Positions 46,343-56,260 of a DNA stretch of 64,000 bases are shown here, piece after piece. Origin of the DNA: Methylophaga sp. (lineage in GTDB: Bacteria > Pseudomonadota > Gammaproteobacteria > Nitrosococcales > Methylophagaceae). The stretch covers positions 17,648 to 81,647 of the forward strand of contig NZ_JAUSCC010000062.1 in assembly GCF_030651745.1 (NCBI RefSeq), given 5' to 3'. The translations under genes were made by a program, and so were the position numbers. Below the pieces are notes generated by a model. It did not search any database, was not told the origin of the DNA, and saw only the letters and a list, made by a program, of their open reading frames with translations. Position 1 is the stretch's first letter. Every line of letters begins with the position of its first letter.

Positions 46343-46969
46343 ATGGTATTTCGGATTGGCCTAACCGGTGGAATCGCTTCAGGCAAATCTACCGTATCGC
46401 AATTGTTTGAAAACAACGGTGTTGATGTTATCGATGCTGATGTTATTGCCCGTGAGCTGTCTCAACCCGGTACGGCACAATATCAGGCAATTATTGAGTA
46501 TTTCGGAAGCGATTATGTACTTACAGATGGACAATTAAATCGTCCCGCATTACGCAAACTGCTGTTTTCTGACAGCGAAGCAAAACAGCAACTCGAGCAG
46601 ATCCTGCATCCCGCGATTCGCCAACAGCTTTTACACCAAGCAGCTAAAGCCAAAAGCCGCTACTGTATTTTGAGCATCCCATTATTGATCGAAGCTAATT
46701 TACAACCCTGTGTAGATCGTATTTTAGTGGTGGATGTGGATAGTGAAACACAGATGCTTCGACTGCAAAATCGCGATAAGTTATCGGCAGATGAAGCCTC
46801 TCAACATCTCGCTGCTCAATCAAACCGCGCACAACGATTGCAATATGCTGACGATATCATCGACAATAGCAATGGAATTGAGAAATTGAAATTTCAGGTC
46901 ACACAACTGCATGCGTTATATTGTCAGTTGGCTGAGGCAGCAGAACACGAATCCAGGTCAAAATGCTGA
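46343..46969 (+). CDS. coaE: Dephospho-CoA kinase CoaE
   Basis: This 208-residue P-loop kinase completes coenzyme A synthesis. GLTGGIASGKSTVS is the Walker A loop, DVIDADVIARELSQPG the conserved acidic lid region, and LSIPLLIEANL and LRLQNRDKLSADEA are further family segments. It is translationally close to pilD (one base between stop and start), an arrangement widespread in Gammaproteobacteria. Confidence 0.95.
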   Translation: MVFRIGLTGGIASGKSTVSQLFENNGVDVIDADVIARELSQPGTAQYQAIIEYFGSDYVLTDGQLNRPALRKLLFSDSEAKQQLEQILHPAIRQQLLHQAAKAKSRYCILSIPLLIEANLQPCVDRILVVDVDSETQMLRLQNRDKLSADEASQHLAAQSNRAQRLQYADDIIDNSNGIEKLKFQVTQLHALYCQLAEAAEHESRSKC

Positions 46970-46995
46970 CCTTATGACGAAATGATAAAAACACT

Positions 46996-47766
46996 ATGTC
47001 TGACATTATCACATACGAACAACCATTAAATGAACGCATAAGAACGTTCTTGCGCTTGGAGTTTCTGCTGGCGCGAGTGGATTATGCGATGCAGCATGAT
47101 GATGAAATGAGTCATCGTGAAGCCATTGATGCCATGCTGAGTATGTTGCTGGTATTTGAGCGTGGTGACATGAAATCCGAAGTCACTAAAGAAGTCGAAC
47201 GTCTGATTACCAATCTATCTGCTTTGGAAAACTCGCCGGGCGTCGACAAAGAGACTCTGGATGCCTTGCTGGCAGAGCTGGATCAGACACTAGACGCTTT
47301 GCAAATTCGCAAATCAGCTATCGGCCAGGTATTAAAAGAAAACGAATTTCTGTACAGCATTCGCCAGCGCTCAAGCATTGCCGGCGGCACCTGTGATTTT
47401 GATTTACCTGCTTATCATTACTGGTTACAGCATTCATCGGTCGAACAACGCCAGCAACAGTTAAATTACTGGTTAGAACAGTTTGTGGCTATTCGCGGCG
47501 CGATAAATATTACTTTACAGTTGATCCGCGGCAGTGCTGGTTTCACCGATGCTCAGGCCGAGAAAGGTTTTTTTCAGCGTAGTCTTGATAGCAACCTGCC
47601 AACCCAGTTGATCCGGGTTCGTATACCGGCTTCTACTCCCTACTACCCTGAAATCAGTGGTGGTAAACACCGCTTCACGGTGCGCTTTATGACGTTTGAT
47701 ATTAATCAACGTCCCCAACAAATCAATGAAGATGCTGATTTTCAGCTTAGCTGCTGCACGATGTAA
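46996..47766 (+). CDS. zapD: Cell division protein ZapD
   Basis: This 256-residue protein is ZapD (YacF), which bundles FtsZ filaments. It begins with [19 protein letters not shown] and has the basic patch near [15 protein letters not shown]; the C-terminal beta domain contains [14 protein letters not shown]. Gene order coaE-zapD-yacG is conserved. It lies 26 bp after coaE and two bases before yacG. Confidence 0.95.
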   Translation: MSDIITYEQPLNERIRTFLRLEFLLARVDYAMQHDDEMSHREAIDAMLSMLLVFERGDMKSEVTKEVERLITNLSALENSPGVDKETLDALLAELDQTLDALQIRKSAIGQVLKENEFLYSIRQRSSIAGGTCDFDLPAYHYWLQHSSVEQRQQQLNYWLEQFVAIRGAINITLQLIRGSAGFTDAQAEKGFFQRSLDSNLPTQLIRVRIPASTPYYPEISGGKHRFTVRFMTFDINQRPQQINEDADFQLSCCTM

Positions 47767-47768
47767 TT

Positions 47769-47954
47769 ATGGTTTTGAAAGTGAATTGTCCACAATGCGG
47801 ACGTAAAGTGGAATGGACTGATGAGAATAAATGGAAACCGTTCTGCTGTGAGCGCTGCAAATTAATTGATTTGGGAGAATGGGCTGCTGGAAATCATCGT
47901 ATCCCCGGTGAGCCGGTTATTGATCCTGAAGATGAACCCAATTCATTCCACTAA
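47769..47954 (+). CDS. yacG: DNA gyrase inhibitor YacG
   Basis: This 61-residue zinc protein matches YacG, which binds GyrB and inhibits gyrase. The cysteines follow the family spacing C7-x2-C10-x15-C26-x3-C30. The acidic C-terminus after LIDLGEWA is typical. It ends overlapping the convergent Nudix gene by four bases. Confidence 0.94.
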   Translation: MVLKVNCPQCGRKVEWTDENKWKPFCCERCKLIDLGEWAAGNHRIPGEPVIDPEDEPNSFH

Positions 47955-48352
47955 ACTGCATAAAGACTAGTTAACCGCTCGATTATTTCCACATTCGCTG
48001 CAGGAAACTCTTTGCCATTCAAATCAGCTAATGCACACCATTCCAGTGGCTGTCCTTCTTTGCCTGTTGCTTCGCCGCTAAATTCTGAAACGGTCCAGAC
48101 ATCCAGTTCAACTTCTAACTCAGCATAATCATGAACAACCTGCATCAATGGTTCAGCTTGATGCACAAGTAATCCAACCTCTTCTTCGATTTCACGTTGT
48201 AATGCCTGAAAACGGCTTTCATTCGCTTCCCGCTTCCCGCCCGGAAACTCCCAACGATCGCCTTGATGCTGATGTTTATGACGGCGGGCTATTAATACCT
48301 GTTGTTCGGAGTTGAAAATGATAGCCACAGCTACTTGCAAACGTTGTTTCAT
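47951..48352 (-). CDS. mutT: MutT-type Nudix hydrolase (8-oxo-dGTP diphosphatase)
   Basis: This 133-residue protein is MutT-like. The Nudix box GX5EX7REUXEEXGU is present as [20 protein letters not shown] followed by EVGL. MutT hydrolyses 8-oxo-dGTP to prevent A-to-C errors. I set the start at 48352 ([12 protein letters not shown]) because it overlaps the upstream zinc-finger gene stop as ATGA and matches the family; an in-frame extension to 48391 lies within that gene. Confidence 0.9.
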   Translation of the reverse strand: MKQRLQVAVAIIFNSEQQVLIARRHKHQHQGDRWEFPGGKREANESRFQALQREIEEEVGLLVHQAEPLMQVVHDYAELEVELDVWTVSEFSGEATGKEGQPLEWCALADLNGKEFPAANVEIIERLTSLYAV

Positions 48353-48537
48353 GTGTTTTTCAGTACATATAAAGTGCCACAGTACGGACACAGCACTTCA
48401 CCATGGCTTTTGATTTCAAGATACACCCGCGGGTGGGCATTCCATGCCGGCATATCCGGCATTGGGCAGCTGATGGGTAAATCGTTTTGGGTCACTTCAT
48501 AACGTCGCTGTGTGCAGGCTGGTTTAATCTCTGACAT
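48349..48537 (-). CDS. Zinc-finger protein of the CHCC (NDUFS6-like) type
   Basis: This 62-residue protein has the CHCC zinc finger: a Cys in LPISCPMP, a His in AWNAHPRVYLE, and the pair CPYC before GTLYVL. Mitochondrial relatives belong to complex I (NDUFS6); the bacterial role is unknown. It is probably coupled to mutT by the ATGA overlap. It begins 15 bases after the nadA stop on the same strand. Confidence 0.88.
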   Translation of the reverse strand: MSEIKPACTQRRYEVTQNDLPISCPMPDMPAWNAHPRVYLEIKSHGEVLCPYCGTLYVLKNT

Positions 48538-48552
48538 AACGCATTATCCCTA

Positions 48553-49665
48553 TCAAATCGGTAAAGCGAGCATCCGATCCAACGCCAATTTAGCTTCCTT
48601 GGCAGTCACCGGATCCACTGATACCTGATTGACGACATGGCCTTCCACCAAATTTTCCAATACCCATAATAGATGCTGAGGATCCACGCGGAACATGGTC
48701 GAACACATGCATACCGTCGGTGACATGAAATGCACTGACTTTCCTTGATCCTGGAAACGTTCATGCAAACGATTTACCAGATTCAATTCGGTACCCACCA
48801 GCCAGCGAGTGTTAGGTTCACTGTTGGAAATGGTGTTCACAATATATTCAGTAGAACCGACATAATCCGATTTCTGACAGACTTCGAAACTGCATTCCGG
48901 ATGTGAGATAACTTTGGTTTCCGGATATTTTTCCAGAAAATTATCAATCTGCTGCGGCTGGAACATCTGATGCACTGAGCAAAAGCCTTTCCACAAAATA
49001 ATTTTGGCTTTTTTCAATGCTTCAGGCGTCAAGCCACCGAGTGGTTTATCAAAATCCCACACCACCATTTCTTCCAGTGGAATGCCCATTTTGTAGCCGG
49101 TATTCCGACCTAAATGCTGATCAGGGAAAAACAATACTTTTTCACGCTGAGCAAATGCCCAATCCAATACATGAGGCGCATTAGTTGAAGTACAGACAAT
49201 GCCGCCATGTTTGCCGCAGAAAGACTTCAGATCAGCTGCTGAATTGATGTAAGTGATCGGCGTGACCATTTCATCAGGATCCAGCACTTCGCTCATTTCC
49301 TGCCAGGCGCGATCGACATTGACGCGATTGGCCATATCAGCCATCGAACAACCTGCCGCCATATCCGGTAAAATCGCGATTTGGTCAGGACGGGAAAGGA
49401 TATCCGCTACCTCTGCCATAAAATGCACGCCGCAGAACACAATGTATTGCGCATCTGATTCAGCAGCATTGCGTGACAGTTTTAACGAATCACCAGAAAA
49501 ATCAGCATGTTTGAACACTTCATTACGTTGGTAATGATGACCTAAAATCACCAAATCATCGCCCAACTTTTGTTTAGCGGCAGCAATTCGTTGATCGCAA
49601 GCCTCATCATCAATTGAGAAATATTGTTCAAACGGGATTGCCGTTGTTGCTAGTTTTGTAGCCAC
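48553..49665 (-). CDS. nadA: Quinolinate synthase NadA
   Basis: This 370-residue enzyme makes quinolinate from iminoaspartate and dihydroxyacetone phosphate in NAD synthesis. Cluster-ligating cysteines are in FCGVHFMAEVADIL, CTSTNAPHVLDWA-region and SPTVCMCSTMFRVDP, consistent with its [4Fe-4S] cluster. LGHHYQRNEVFKHADF-type residues lie near the start. It lies 36 bp behind aspS on the same strand. Confidence 0.96.
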   Translation of the reverse strand: MATKLATTAIPFEQYFSIDDEACDQRIAAAKQKLGDDLVILGHHYQRNEVFKHADFSGDSLKLSRNAAESDAQYIVFCGVHFMAEVADILSRPDQIAILPDMAAGCSMADMANRVNVDRAWQEMSEVLDPDEMVTPITYINSAADLKSFCGKHGGIVCTSTNAPHVLDWAFAQREKVLFFPDQHLGRNTGYKMGIPLEEMVVWDFDKPLGGLTPEALKKAKIILWKGFCSVHQMFQPQQIDNFLEKYPETKVISHPECSFEVCQKSDYVGSTEYIVNTISNSEPNTRWLVGTELNLVNRLHERFQDQGKSVHFMSPTVCMCSTMFRVDPQHLLWVLENLVEGHVVNQVSVDPVTAKEAKLALDRMLALPI

Positions 49666-49701
49666 TTCGCTTTCCTCTTAAATCCGATTTTGCCGTTTTA
49701 C

Positions 49702-51486
49702 TCAGGCTTCTGCTGTTGGCACTTTACGCAGACGAATGTTCAATTCTTTCAACTGCTCATCACTGACAGGGCTTGGCGCATTGGTTAACAAACAGGCCGC
49801 TGACTGGGTTTTCGGGAAGGCCATCACATCACGAATCGATGACGAGCCGGTCATCAGCATTGCCAGACGGTCCAAGCCAAATGCCAAACCACCGTGTGGA
49901 GGGCAACCATATTTCAATGCCTGCAGCAGGAAGCCAAATTTCTCTTCTGCTTCCTCGGCAGCAATACCCAGCATTTCAAATACTTTCTGCTGCACATCAG
50001 TTTTATGAATACGAATTGAACCACCGCCCAACTCAGTACCATTTAATACCATGTCATAAGCACGGGACAGGCATTTACCCGGATCGTTGCTTAATAAATC
50101 AATATCTGATTCCCGCGGCGCGGTAAACGGATGATGCAACGCATACCAACGTTGCGTTTTGTCATCCCACTCAAACATCGGGAACTCAACTACCCATAAT
50201 GGACGCCAGCCCTGTTCAACCATATTCAGATCATGGCCAATTTTGACACGCAGAGCGCCTAATGATTCATTCACAATAGAAGCTTTATCTGCACCGAAGA
50301 AAACCAAATCGCCGGTTTCGGCAGCGGTTCTTTGCAGAATCGCTTCCACCACGTCATCTGGCAGGAATTTCAGAATCGGTGATTGCAAGCCTTCACGACC
50401 AGCAGCAAGATCATTGACTTTAATATATGCCAGACCTTTGGCACCGTAGATACTGACAAACTTGGTGTAATCATCAATTTCCTTACGGCTTAATGAATTA
50501 CCACCCGGAATACGTAAAGCGGCTACACGACCGTTATCATCGTTTGCCGGAGCTGAGAAGACTTTGAAATCAACCCCTTGCATCAAATCACTGACATCAA
50601 CCAATTCCAGAGGAATACGCAGATCCGGTTTATCGCTACCGAAACGATCCATGGCATCTGCATAGGTCATTCTCGGGAATGGATTCGGCAATGCCTGTTC
50701 TAAAACATTGGCAAACAGATCGCGGATCATTTCTTCCATCAACTGCATTAAATCCTCTTCTTCAACAAAAGAGGTTTCAATATCCAATTGGGTAAATTCC
50801 GGCTGACGATCAGCACGTAAATCTTCATCACGGAAGCAACGAACCACTTGATAATAGCGATCCATACCAGCAACCATCAGCAGCTGTTTAAATAACTGCG
50901 GAGACTGTGGTAATGCAAAAAAGTCACCTGGATGGGTACGACTCGGCACCAGATAATCACGGGCACCTTCCGGTGTAGCTTTGGTCAGGATAGGCGTTTC
51001 GATATCCATAAAGCCGTGATTATCAAGGTATTGACGTAACTGACGGATAATTTGTGAACGAAAGCGCAGCTTCTGCAGCATTTCAGGGCGACGCAAGTCT
51101 ATATAACGATGACGCAAGCGAATATCTTCATTGACTTCAGCTTGTTCGGTCAATGGAAATGGCGGTGTTTCAGAGCTATTCAGAATAGTCACTCGCTTAG
51201 CGATAATTTCGATTTTACCGCTTTTTAGATCGCTGTTTTCACTGCCCGCAGGACGTGGATTAACCACACCTTCAATCTGCAACACGTATTCACTACGAAC
51301 CTTTTCAGCGATGGCAAAGCTCTCGGCATCTTCCGGATTACAGACGATTTGCACCAGACCTTCACGGTCGCGCAAATCAATAAAAATGACTCCACCATGA
51401 TCCCGGCGACGATGCATCCAACCTGCCACCGTTACCGTCTGTTCAATTAAAGTTTCGTTTACATCGCCGCAGTAATGGCTACGCAT
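49702..51486 (-). CDS. aspS: Aspartyl-tRNA synthetase
   Basis: This 594-residue class II synthetase has the N-terminal OB-fold anticodon domain ([21 protein letters not shown]), motif 2 ([18 protein letters not shown]), the bacterial insertion (GAD) domain and motif 3 ([15 protein letters not shown]). Length is that of bacterial AspRS. It is the third gene of fmdB-DUF502-aspS, a common gene order in Gammaproteobacteria. Confidence 0.97.
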   Translation of the reverse strand: MRSHYCGDVNETLIEQTVTVAGWMHRRRDHGGVIFIDLRDREGLVQIVCNPEDAESFAIAEKVRSEYVLQIEGVVNPRPAGSENSDLKSGKIEIIAKRVTILNSSETPPFPLTEQAEVNEDIRLRHRYIDLRRPEMLQKLRFRSQIIRQLRQYLDNHGFMDIETPILTKATPEGARDYLVPSRTHPGDFFALPQSPQLFKQLLMVAGMDRYYQVVRCFRDEDLRADRQPEFTQLDIETSFVEEEDLMQLMEEMIRDLFANVLEQALPNPFPRMTYADAMDRFGSDKPDLRIPLELVDVSDLMQGVDFKVFSAPANDDNGRVAALRIPGGNSLSRKEIDDYTKFVSIYGAKGLAYIKVNDLAAGREGLQSPILKFLPDDVVEAILQRTAAETGDLVFFGADKASIVNESLGALRVKIGHDLNMVEQGWRPLWVVEFPMFEWDDKTQRWYALHHPFTAPRESDIDLLSNDPGKCLSRAYDMVLNGTELGGGSIRIHKTDVQQKVFEMLGIAAEEAEEKFGFLLQALKYGCPPHGGLAFGLDRLAMLMTGSSSIRDVMAFPKTQSAACLLTNAPSPVSDEQLKELNIRLRKVPTAEA

Positions 51487-51558
51487 AATTATTCCAACAT
51501 TCCAAAAATACTGTTCAACACTACATCCTTCATTATCACAAAGGATATCCGAGATTTT

Positions 51559-52191
51559 TTATTCTACGCTTTGCTGGGCCTGGACTTTTCTTCGATAGGC
51601 TTCTGAGTTTGGCACCACTACACCCATCGAAATAATCATTTTCAGCCCTTCTTCCACTGACATATCCAATTCAATCACGTCCGATTCCGGCACCATCAAC
51701 ACAAATCCAGATGTCGGATTAGGTGTGGTCGGAATAAAGACACTGATAACATTGGCAGCAGTCTTATCCTGCACCTCACCTAGATCATCTGAAGTCATAA
51801 ACGCCAGACTCCATACACCTTTACGCGGATACTCAACCAATAATACTTTGCGAAACGATTTGCCATCTGTGGCCAGCACCGCTTCCATGATCTGCTTTAT
51901 CGCAGAATAAATTGTTCTGACCAGCGGGATCCGCGCAAGCTGGGACTCCCAAAAAGCTACTAGTCTACGGCCCAGCAAGTTGGCCATTATCATGCCGGTG
52001 ACTAATACCAGTGCAACCGCCAAGACCACTCCCAAGCCTGGTATATTAAAACCGAACAACCTATCTGGCTGAAAAGCATCTGGTAACAACACCAAGCTTT
52101 TATCTAAAAAGCCAACAATAGCCCTGACTACTAAAAAAGTAATACCGAGGGGCATCCAGACCAACAGGCCTGCAATAAGATATTTACGCAT
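51559..52191 (-). CDS. DUF502 family membrane protein
   Basis: This 210-residue protein has two N-terminal membrane helices (5-25 and about 52-72) and a soluble C-terminal part with the conserved RIPLVRTIYSAIKQ and FIPTTPNPTSGFVLMVPESDV segments of DUF502. Function is unknown. It lies between fmdB and aspS as in many relatives. Confidence 0.93.
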   Translation of the reverse strand: MRKYLIAGLLVWMPLGITFLVVRAIVGFLDKSLVLLPDAFQPDRLFGFNIPGLGVVLAVALVLVTGMIMANLLGRRLVAFWESQLARIPLVRTIYSAIKQIMEAVLATDGKSFRKVLLVEYPRKGVWSLAFMTSDDLGEVQDKTAANVISVFIPTTPNPTSGFVLMVPESDVIELDMSVEEGLKMIISMGVVVPNSEAYRRKVQAQQSVE

Positions 52192-52199
52192 TTAAATCA

Positions 52200-52466
52200 C
52201 TAATGGCTGCATCCTGTTCCACAGGTATGGCCTGCAGAAGGCGCGCTATCTGACGAGCCACTGTCTGCTAGGTTACGCTTTGAACCCGATTTAAAATCTG
52301 TTTCATACCAGCCCTGCCCTTTCAGCCGGAAACCAGCGGCTGAAATCAGTTTTTTCAAAGCGGGTTGTTGGCAGGCCGGACAATCGACCAGCGCATCATC
52401 ACTAATCTTTTGTAGCGCTTCAAAGTTATGATTACAGGCATCACAGCGATATTCATAAAACGGCAT
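52200..52466 (-). CDS. FmdB family zinc ribbon protein
   Basis: This 88-residue protein begins MPFYEYRCDACNHNFEALQK, with CDAC and CPAC zinc-ribbon pairs, and ends in a Cys/His-rich tail (HTCGTGCSH). The family is named after a regulator in methylotrophs, but most members are of unknown role. I use the ATG at 52466 with GGGAG upstream; the frame extends to 52499. It is the first gene of the unit with DUF502 and aspS. Confidence 0.92.
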   Translation of the reverse strand: MPFYEYRCDACNHNFEALQKISDDALVDCPACQQPALKKLISAAGFRLKGQGWYETDFKSGSKRNLADSGSSDSAPSAGHTCGTGCSH

Positions 52467-53099
52467 GAGGTTACTCCCTAAAGATGAATCAAAAAACAAC
52501 GCTGGTTATAAATGCGGCAATAAAAAATAGTTTCAAGCTTTTAAACCTTTCGATTATACCGAAAAATTACTATTTCGGTCTGTGGCATTTTTACTCTTGA
52601 TTCTATAATTGCTTAACGTCTCACTATGAGTATTTCTTAAGTCCGCTACAGGCCAAAAATTACTGCTGTTTTACTAACTTGCAACAATCAACTGTTACAA
52701 AAACCGATTACCGTTTGGTTAAAGTTGTCTTATCGCTCCAAGAAAAAAAACAGCCATTCATATATTGGTAGTTGCCCCATCTCCCCAAATCAATGCGGCG
52801 AATGAGCATGAAAAATTAAATTCCCAATTACCTTCAGCCATGCTATCAACCCTATAGATTTCAGGCACTTGTCAAGCCATTCCCCGTGAAAAAGACATTG
52901 TGTTATTTGACACAAATTTACAAATTAGCATGGACATATCCCATAAACAGCCAGTATAGTTGGCCGTTTTTGTGCTGGTATTGCCAAGAAAATTGCGTGT
53001 TAAATCACGTAGCTAAGTGCGTTCAGTGTGTGTTCAGGTTCATTGTGGGAGACTGGCACCGCACTGAGGCAAATAACTCAATAAAGAGAGGATATATTC
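52467..53099. other. 633-bp intergenic region before pseudoazurin
   Basis: This stretch separates the divergent fmdB and pseudoazurin genes. I see no convincing gene. A short open frame at 52886-53113 starts with GTG and overlaps the pseudoazurin start, so I do not accept it. It holds a likely promoter (52931-52960) and several A+T-rich stretches, probably the control regions of both genes. Confidence 0.6.
52931..52960 (+). promoter_or_regulatory. Sigma-70 promoter candidate for pseudoazurin
   Basis: TGGACA (52931-52936) and TATAGT (52955-52960) with an 18-base spacer match five of six positions each of the -35 and -10 consensus. This would give a leader of about 130 bases. An AGAGAGGA ribosome-binding site lies at 53085-53092. 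Confidence 0.5.
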
Positions 53100-53546
53100 A
53101 TGAAATATGGTAAATCATTGTTGACAGCAGTAATTGGCGCAGCATCTTTATTTTCTGCTGCTGCAATGGCTGAGAATCACGTTGTTAACGCTAGTTTGAC
53201 TGCCTTTGATCCTTTGGTTGTCAAAATCGCTCCGGGCGACACTGTTTCTTGGCAACAAATGAATGGTCATTTGGTCAACACTACTTTTACTGATGGAAGC
53301 GGCCAACAAGAATTCATTCCTGAAGGCGCTGAAGGTTTCATCTCACAAATGGGTGAAAACTATCAAACAAAACCATTAACTGTAGAAGGTGTTTACCTCT
53401 ACAAATGTGACCCACATTGGGGTGCAGGTATGGGCGGCGCAATCATTGTTGGCGAACCTACCAATCTGCAAGCCATTGTAGACTCAAATCCTAAAGGTGC
53501 CTTACGCCGTTTAGTTAAGAAAGTAGAACAAGCTGCAGCTGAGTAA
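53100..53546 (+). CDS. Pseudoazurin
   Basis: This 148-residue protein is a periplasmic type I copper protein. A signal peptide ends near AMA at 22-24. The ligands H57, C103, H106 and M111 have the pseudoazurin spacing (C-x2-H-x4-M). It carries single electrons, in known cases to nitrite or nitrous oxide reductase or between dehydrogenases and oxidases. Here it sits beside the bc1 operon and eight kb from xoxF, so it may carry electrons in respiration; this is inference. It is followed by a terminator. Confidence 0.9.
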   Translation: MKYGKSLLTAVIGAASLFSAAAMAENHVVNASLTAFDPLVVKIAPGDTVSWQQMNGHLVNTTFTDGSGQQEFIPEGAEGFISQMGENYQTKPLTVEGVYLYKCDPHWGAGMGGAIIVGEPTNLQAIVDSNPKGALRRLVKKVEQAAAE

Positions 53547-53574
53547 TTTACCAGCTACATCAGCTCCCCTAAAA

Positions 53575-53600
53575 GCCCGCACTAAAATGCGGGCTTTTTT
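53575..53600 (+). terminator. Intrinsic terminator after pseudoazurin
   Basis: GCCCGCA (53575-53581) pairs with TGCGGGC (53588-53594) across a six-base loop, followed by six T. The A run before the stem extends the pairing. It separates pseudoazurin from the petABC operon. Confidence 0.85.
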
Positions 53601-53621
53601 GATCCAAAACATTCCTTGCTA

Positions 53622-53630
53622 TGCTAAAAT
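53622..53630 (+). promoter_or_regulatory. Extended -10 promoter candidate for petABC
   Basis: TGC followed by TAAAAT gives an extended -10 element about 85 bp before petA and after the terminator. No clear -35 is present at the usual distance, so this is a weak call. Confidence 0.3.
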
Positions 53631-53713
53631 TTACTGGTTTTATCTCAGCAATCCCGAGACATTGATGCTCTGCTGGATTCACATTAAATAACATATCAGG
53701 GGATATTCATCTG

Positions 53714-54307
53714 ATGAGCGACTCTATAGATACTGGCAAAAGACGGTTTTTAACGGCCGCCGCTAGTGTAGTAGGCGGTGCGGGTATGGTGGCTGTTGCC
53801 ATCCCATTTGTATCATCAATTGCGCCAAGTGCTAAAGCCGAAGCTGCTGGCGCACCAGTGCAAATTGATATCAGCCAGCTTGAAGAAGGTCAGCTCTTGA
53901 CCATCGAGTGGCGCGGCAAACCGGTTTGGATTTTCCGTCGCACCGAAGAAGTATTAAACACGCTCACCTCATTGAATAATGAGCTGCGTGATCCGCAAAG
54001 TGAACAAACCCAGCAACCTGACTATGCTAAGAACGAAACGCGTTCTATCCGTAAAGATGTCATGGTTATGGTGGGTATCTGTACACATTTAGGTTGTTCA
54101 CCAACCTATCGCCCTGAAATCGCACCAAATGATCTAGGAGCCAACTGGAAAGGCGGATTTTTCTGTCCTTGTCACGGTTCTCGTTTTGATTTAGCTGGGC
54201 GTGTTTATCAGGGTGTTCCAGCCCCAACCAATCTTGAAGTGCCCCCTTACCATTTCCAGGGTGACAACATAGTCATCGTTGGTGAAGACGCCAAAGGAGC
54301 CGCATAA
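53714..54307 (+). CDS. petA: Ubiquinol-cytochrome c reductase Rieske subunit PetA
   Basis: This 197-residue protein is the Rieske iron-sulfur subunit of complex III. A Tat-type N-terminus (KRRFLTAAAS) precedes one membrane helix. The cluster ligands are C123 and H125 in CTHLGC and C151 and H154 in CPCHGS; C128 and C153 would form the disulfide. It passes electrons from ubiquinol to cytochrome c1. Its stop overlaps the petB start as TAATG. Confidence 0.97.
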   Translation: MSDSIDTGKRRFLTAAASVVGGAGMVAVAIPFVSSIAPSAKAEAAGAPVQIDISQLEEGQLLTIEWRGKPVWIFRRTEEVLNTLTSLNNELRDPQSEQTQQPDYAKNETRSIRKDVMVMVGICTHLGCSPTYRPEIAPNDLGANWKGGFFCPCHGSRFDLAGRVYQGVPAPTNLEVPPYHFQGDNIVIVGEDAKGAA

Positions 54308-55518
54308 TGTCGATGATGGATTGGATTGATGCTCGCTTTCCAGCGACTAAAATGTGGAAGGAACACCTTTCAGAATACTACGCACCGAAAAACTTTAACT
54401 TTTGGTATTTCTTTGGTTCTCTGGCTTTATTGATTCTGGTTTTACAGATTATTACCGGCATCTTTTTAACCATGAACTATAAACCGGATGCAGAACTCGC
54501 TTTTGCTTCGGTTGAATATATTATGCGAGACGTTGAGTGGGGCTGGCTAATTCGGTACCTGCACTCCACCGGGGCTTCCGCCTTCTTCGTGGTTATTTAC
54601 TTACATATGTTCCGTGGTTTGATGTACGGTTCCTATAAGCAACCACGTGAACTGATCTGGATCTTCGGCATGCTGCTGTATGTCGTGCTGATGGCTGAAG
54701 CCTTTATGGGTTATTTGCTACCTTGGGGTCAAATGTCCTATTGGGGTGCTCAGGTAATCATCTCTCTATTTGGTGCTTTACCTGTTATAGGTGAAGACCT
54801 GGCCTTATGGATTCGTGGTGACTACGTTGTTGCCGATGCCACATTAAATCGCTTTTTTGCCATGCACGTAATTGCTTTACCTATCGTCTTATTGGGTTTA
54901 GTAGTTGCTCATATCTTGGCGTTACATGAAGTTGGCTCCAACAATCCTGATGGTGTCGAAATCAAAAAACATAAAGACGAAAACGGTAAACCATTAGATG
55001 GTATTCCGTTCCACCCTTACTACACAGTGAAAGATCTTGTCGGTGTGGTGGTATTCCTGTTTATCTTCTCACTGGTACTGTTCTATCTACCTGAATTCGG
55101 TGGCTGGTTCTTAGAAAGAGACAACTTTATTCCGGCTGATCCGTTAAAAACACCGGAACATATTGTACCTTTGTGGTACTTCACGCCGTTTTATGCCATT
55201 TTGCGTGCCGTACCGGATAAGCTGTTTGGTGTTATAGCGATGGGCCTGGCTATTGTCATGCTGTTCTTGCTGCCATGGCTGGATCGCAGCAAAACCCGTT
55301 CAATTCGCTACAGAGGTCCATATTTCCGTACCGCTCTAGTCGTATTTGTTATCAGCTTTTTAGCGTTAGGCTACTTAGGAACTCAGCCGGCAACGTCGCT
55401 TTATACTTTGCTGGCACAGATCTTTACAGTTCTGTATTTTGCTTTCTTTATCCTGATGCCTATTTACACCAAATTCGATAAAGATAAACCAGTGCCAGAA
55501 AGGGTGACATACAAATGA
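54307..55518 (+). CDS. petB: Cytochrome b of complex III
   Basis: This 403-residue protein is the cytochrome b subunit with eight membrane helices. HSTGASAFFVVIYLHMFRGL and the later FAMHVIALPIVLLGLVVAH supply the four haem histidines, and the Qo-site motif reads PEHIVPLWYF, a PEWY-like region. It forms the quinone sites of bc1. It overlaps petA by one base and petC by four. Confidence 0.97.
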   Translation: MSMMDWIDARFPATKMWKEHLSEYYAPKNFNFWYFFGSLALLILVLQIITGIFLTMNYKPDAELAFASVEYIMRDVEWGWLIRYLHSTGASAFFVVIYLHMFRGLMYGSYKQPRELIWIFGMLLYVVLMAEAFMGYLLPWGQMSYWGAQVIISLFGALPVIGEDLALWIRGDYVVADATLNRFFAMHVIALPIVLLGLVVAHILALHEVGSNNPDGVEIKKHKDENGKPLDGIPFHPYYTVKDLVGVVVFLFIFSLVLFYLPEFGGWFLERDNFIPADPLKTPEHIVPLWYFTPFYAILRAVPDKLFGVIAMGLAIVMLFLLPWLDRSKTRSIRYRGPYFRTALVVFVISFLALGYLGTQPATSLYTLLAQIFTVLYFAFFILMPIYTKFDKDKPVPERVTYK

Positions 55519-56225
55519 GAAATCTGACTTTTGCTGCTCTCGTTTCAATATTCAGTCTGTTCTCGACTTTCGCCTTTGCTGCGGGCCCGTCATCAAAACT
55601 GGATAAAGTCGATCTTAACCTGAATGATAAAGCGTCTTTACAACGTGGCGCCCATACCTTCATGAATTATTGTCTGAGCTGTCATGGCGCATCTCTGATG
55701 CGTTATAACCGCATGGCAAAAGATTTAGGCTTAACCGATGAGCAGGTTATCGAAAATTTGATGTTTACTACCGATAAAATCGGGGAAACCATGCAAATTG
55801 CCATGCGTCCTGAAGACGCTAAACGTTGGTTTGGTGTGGTACCTCCCGATTTATCAGTCATTGCACGAGCGCGAGGAACTGATTGGCTTTATACCTATTT
55901 GCGGACCTTCTATTCAGATGAAACCCGCCCAATGGGTACCAACAATCTTGCTTTTAAAGACGTAGGTATGCCCCATGTATTATGGGAGCAGCAGGGATAT
56001 CAAAAGATTGATGATGCCGGTCATTTAAGCGTTGTTAAAGAAGGCGCACTGACACCTCGTCAATACGATATGATGAGCCGAGATCTGGTCAACTTTCTTG
56101 CCTATATCAGTGAACCATCCAAATTACAGCGTTTAGCATTAGGTAAGTGGGTTTTACTCTATCTTGCTATCTTCTTTGTTATCGCATTGGCACTGAAAAA
56201 AGCTTACTGGAAAGACGTTCACTAA
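55515..56225 (+). CDS. petC: Cytochrome c1
   Basis: This 236-residue protein is the cytochrome c1 subunit. An N-terminal signal peptide is followed by the haem motif C53-L-S-C56-H57 and a C-terminal membrane anchor near 207-228. FFVIALALKKAYWKDVH is the typical tail. It hands electrons to soluble carriers such as cytochrome c or copper proteins. It closes the petABC unit and is followed by sspA. Confidence 0.96.
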   Translation: MRNLTFAALVSIFSLFSTFAFAAGPSSKLDKVDLNLNDKASLQRGAHTFMNYCLSCHGASLMRYNRMAKDLGLTDEQVIENLMFTTDKIGETMQIAMRPEDAKRWFGVVPPDLSVIARARGTDWLYTYLRTFYSDETRPMGTNNLAFKDVGMPHVLWEQQGYQKIDDAGHLSVVKEGALTPRQYDMMSRDLVNFLAYISEPSKLQRLALGKWVLLYLAIFFVIALALKKAYWKDVH

Positions 56226-56260
56226 CGCTACATTCCAAAAATATAAGCAGTATTGCCAAA

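Noticed and set aside
52886..53113. 75-codon open frame starting with GTG
   Set aside because: It overlaps the pseudoazurin ribosome-binding site and start, has no family match I recognise and lies across the proposed promoter.
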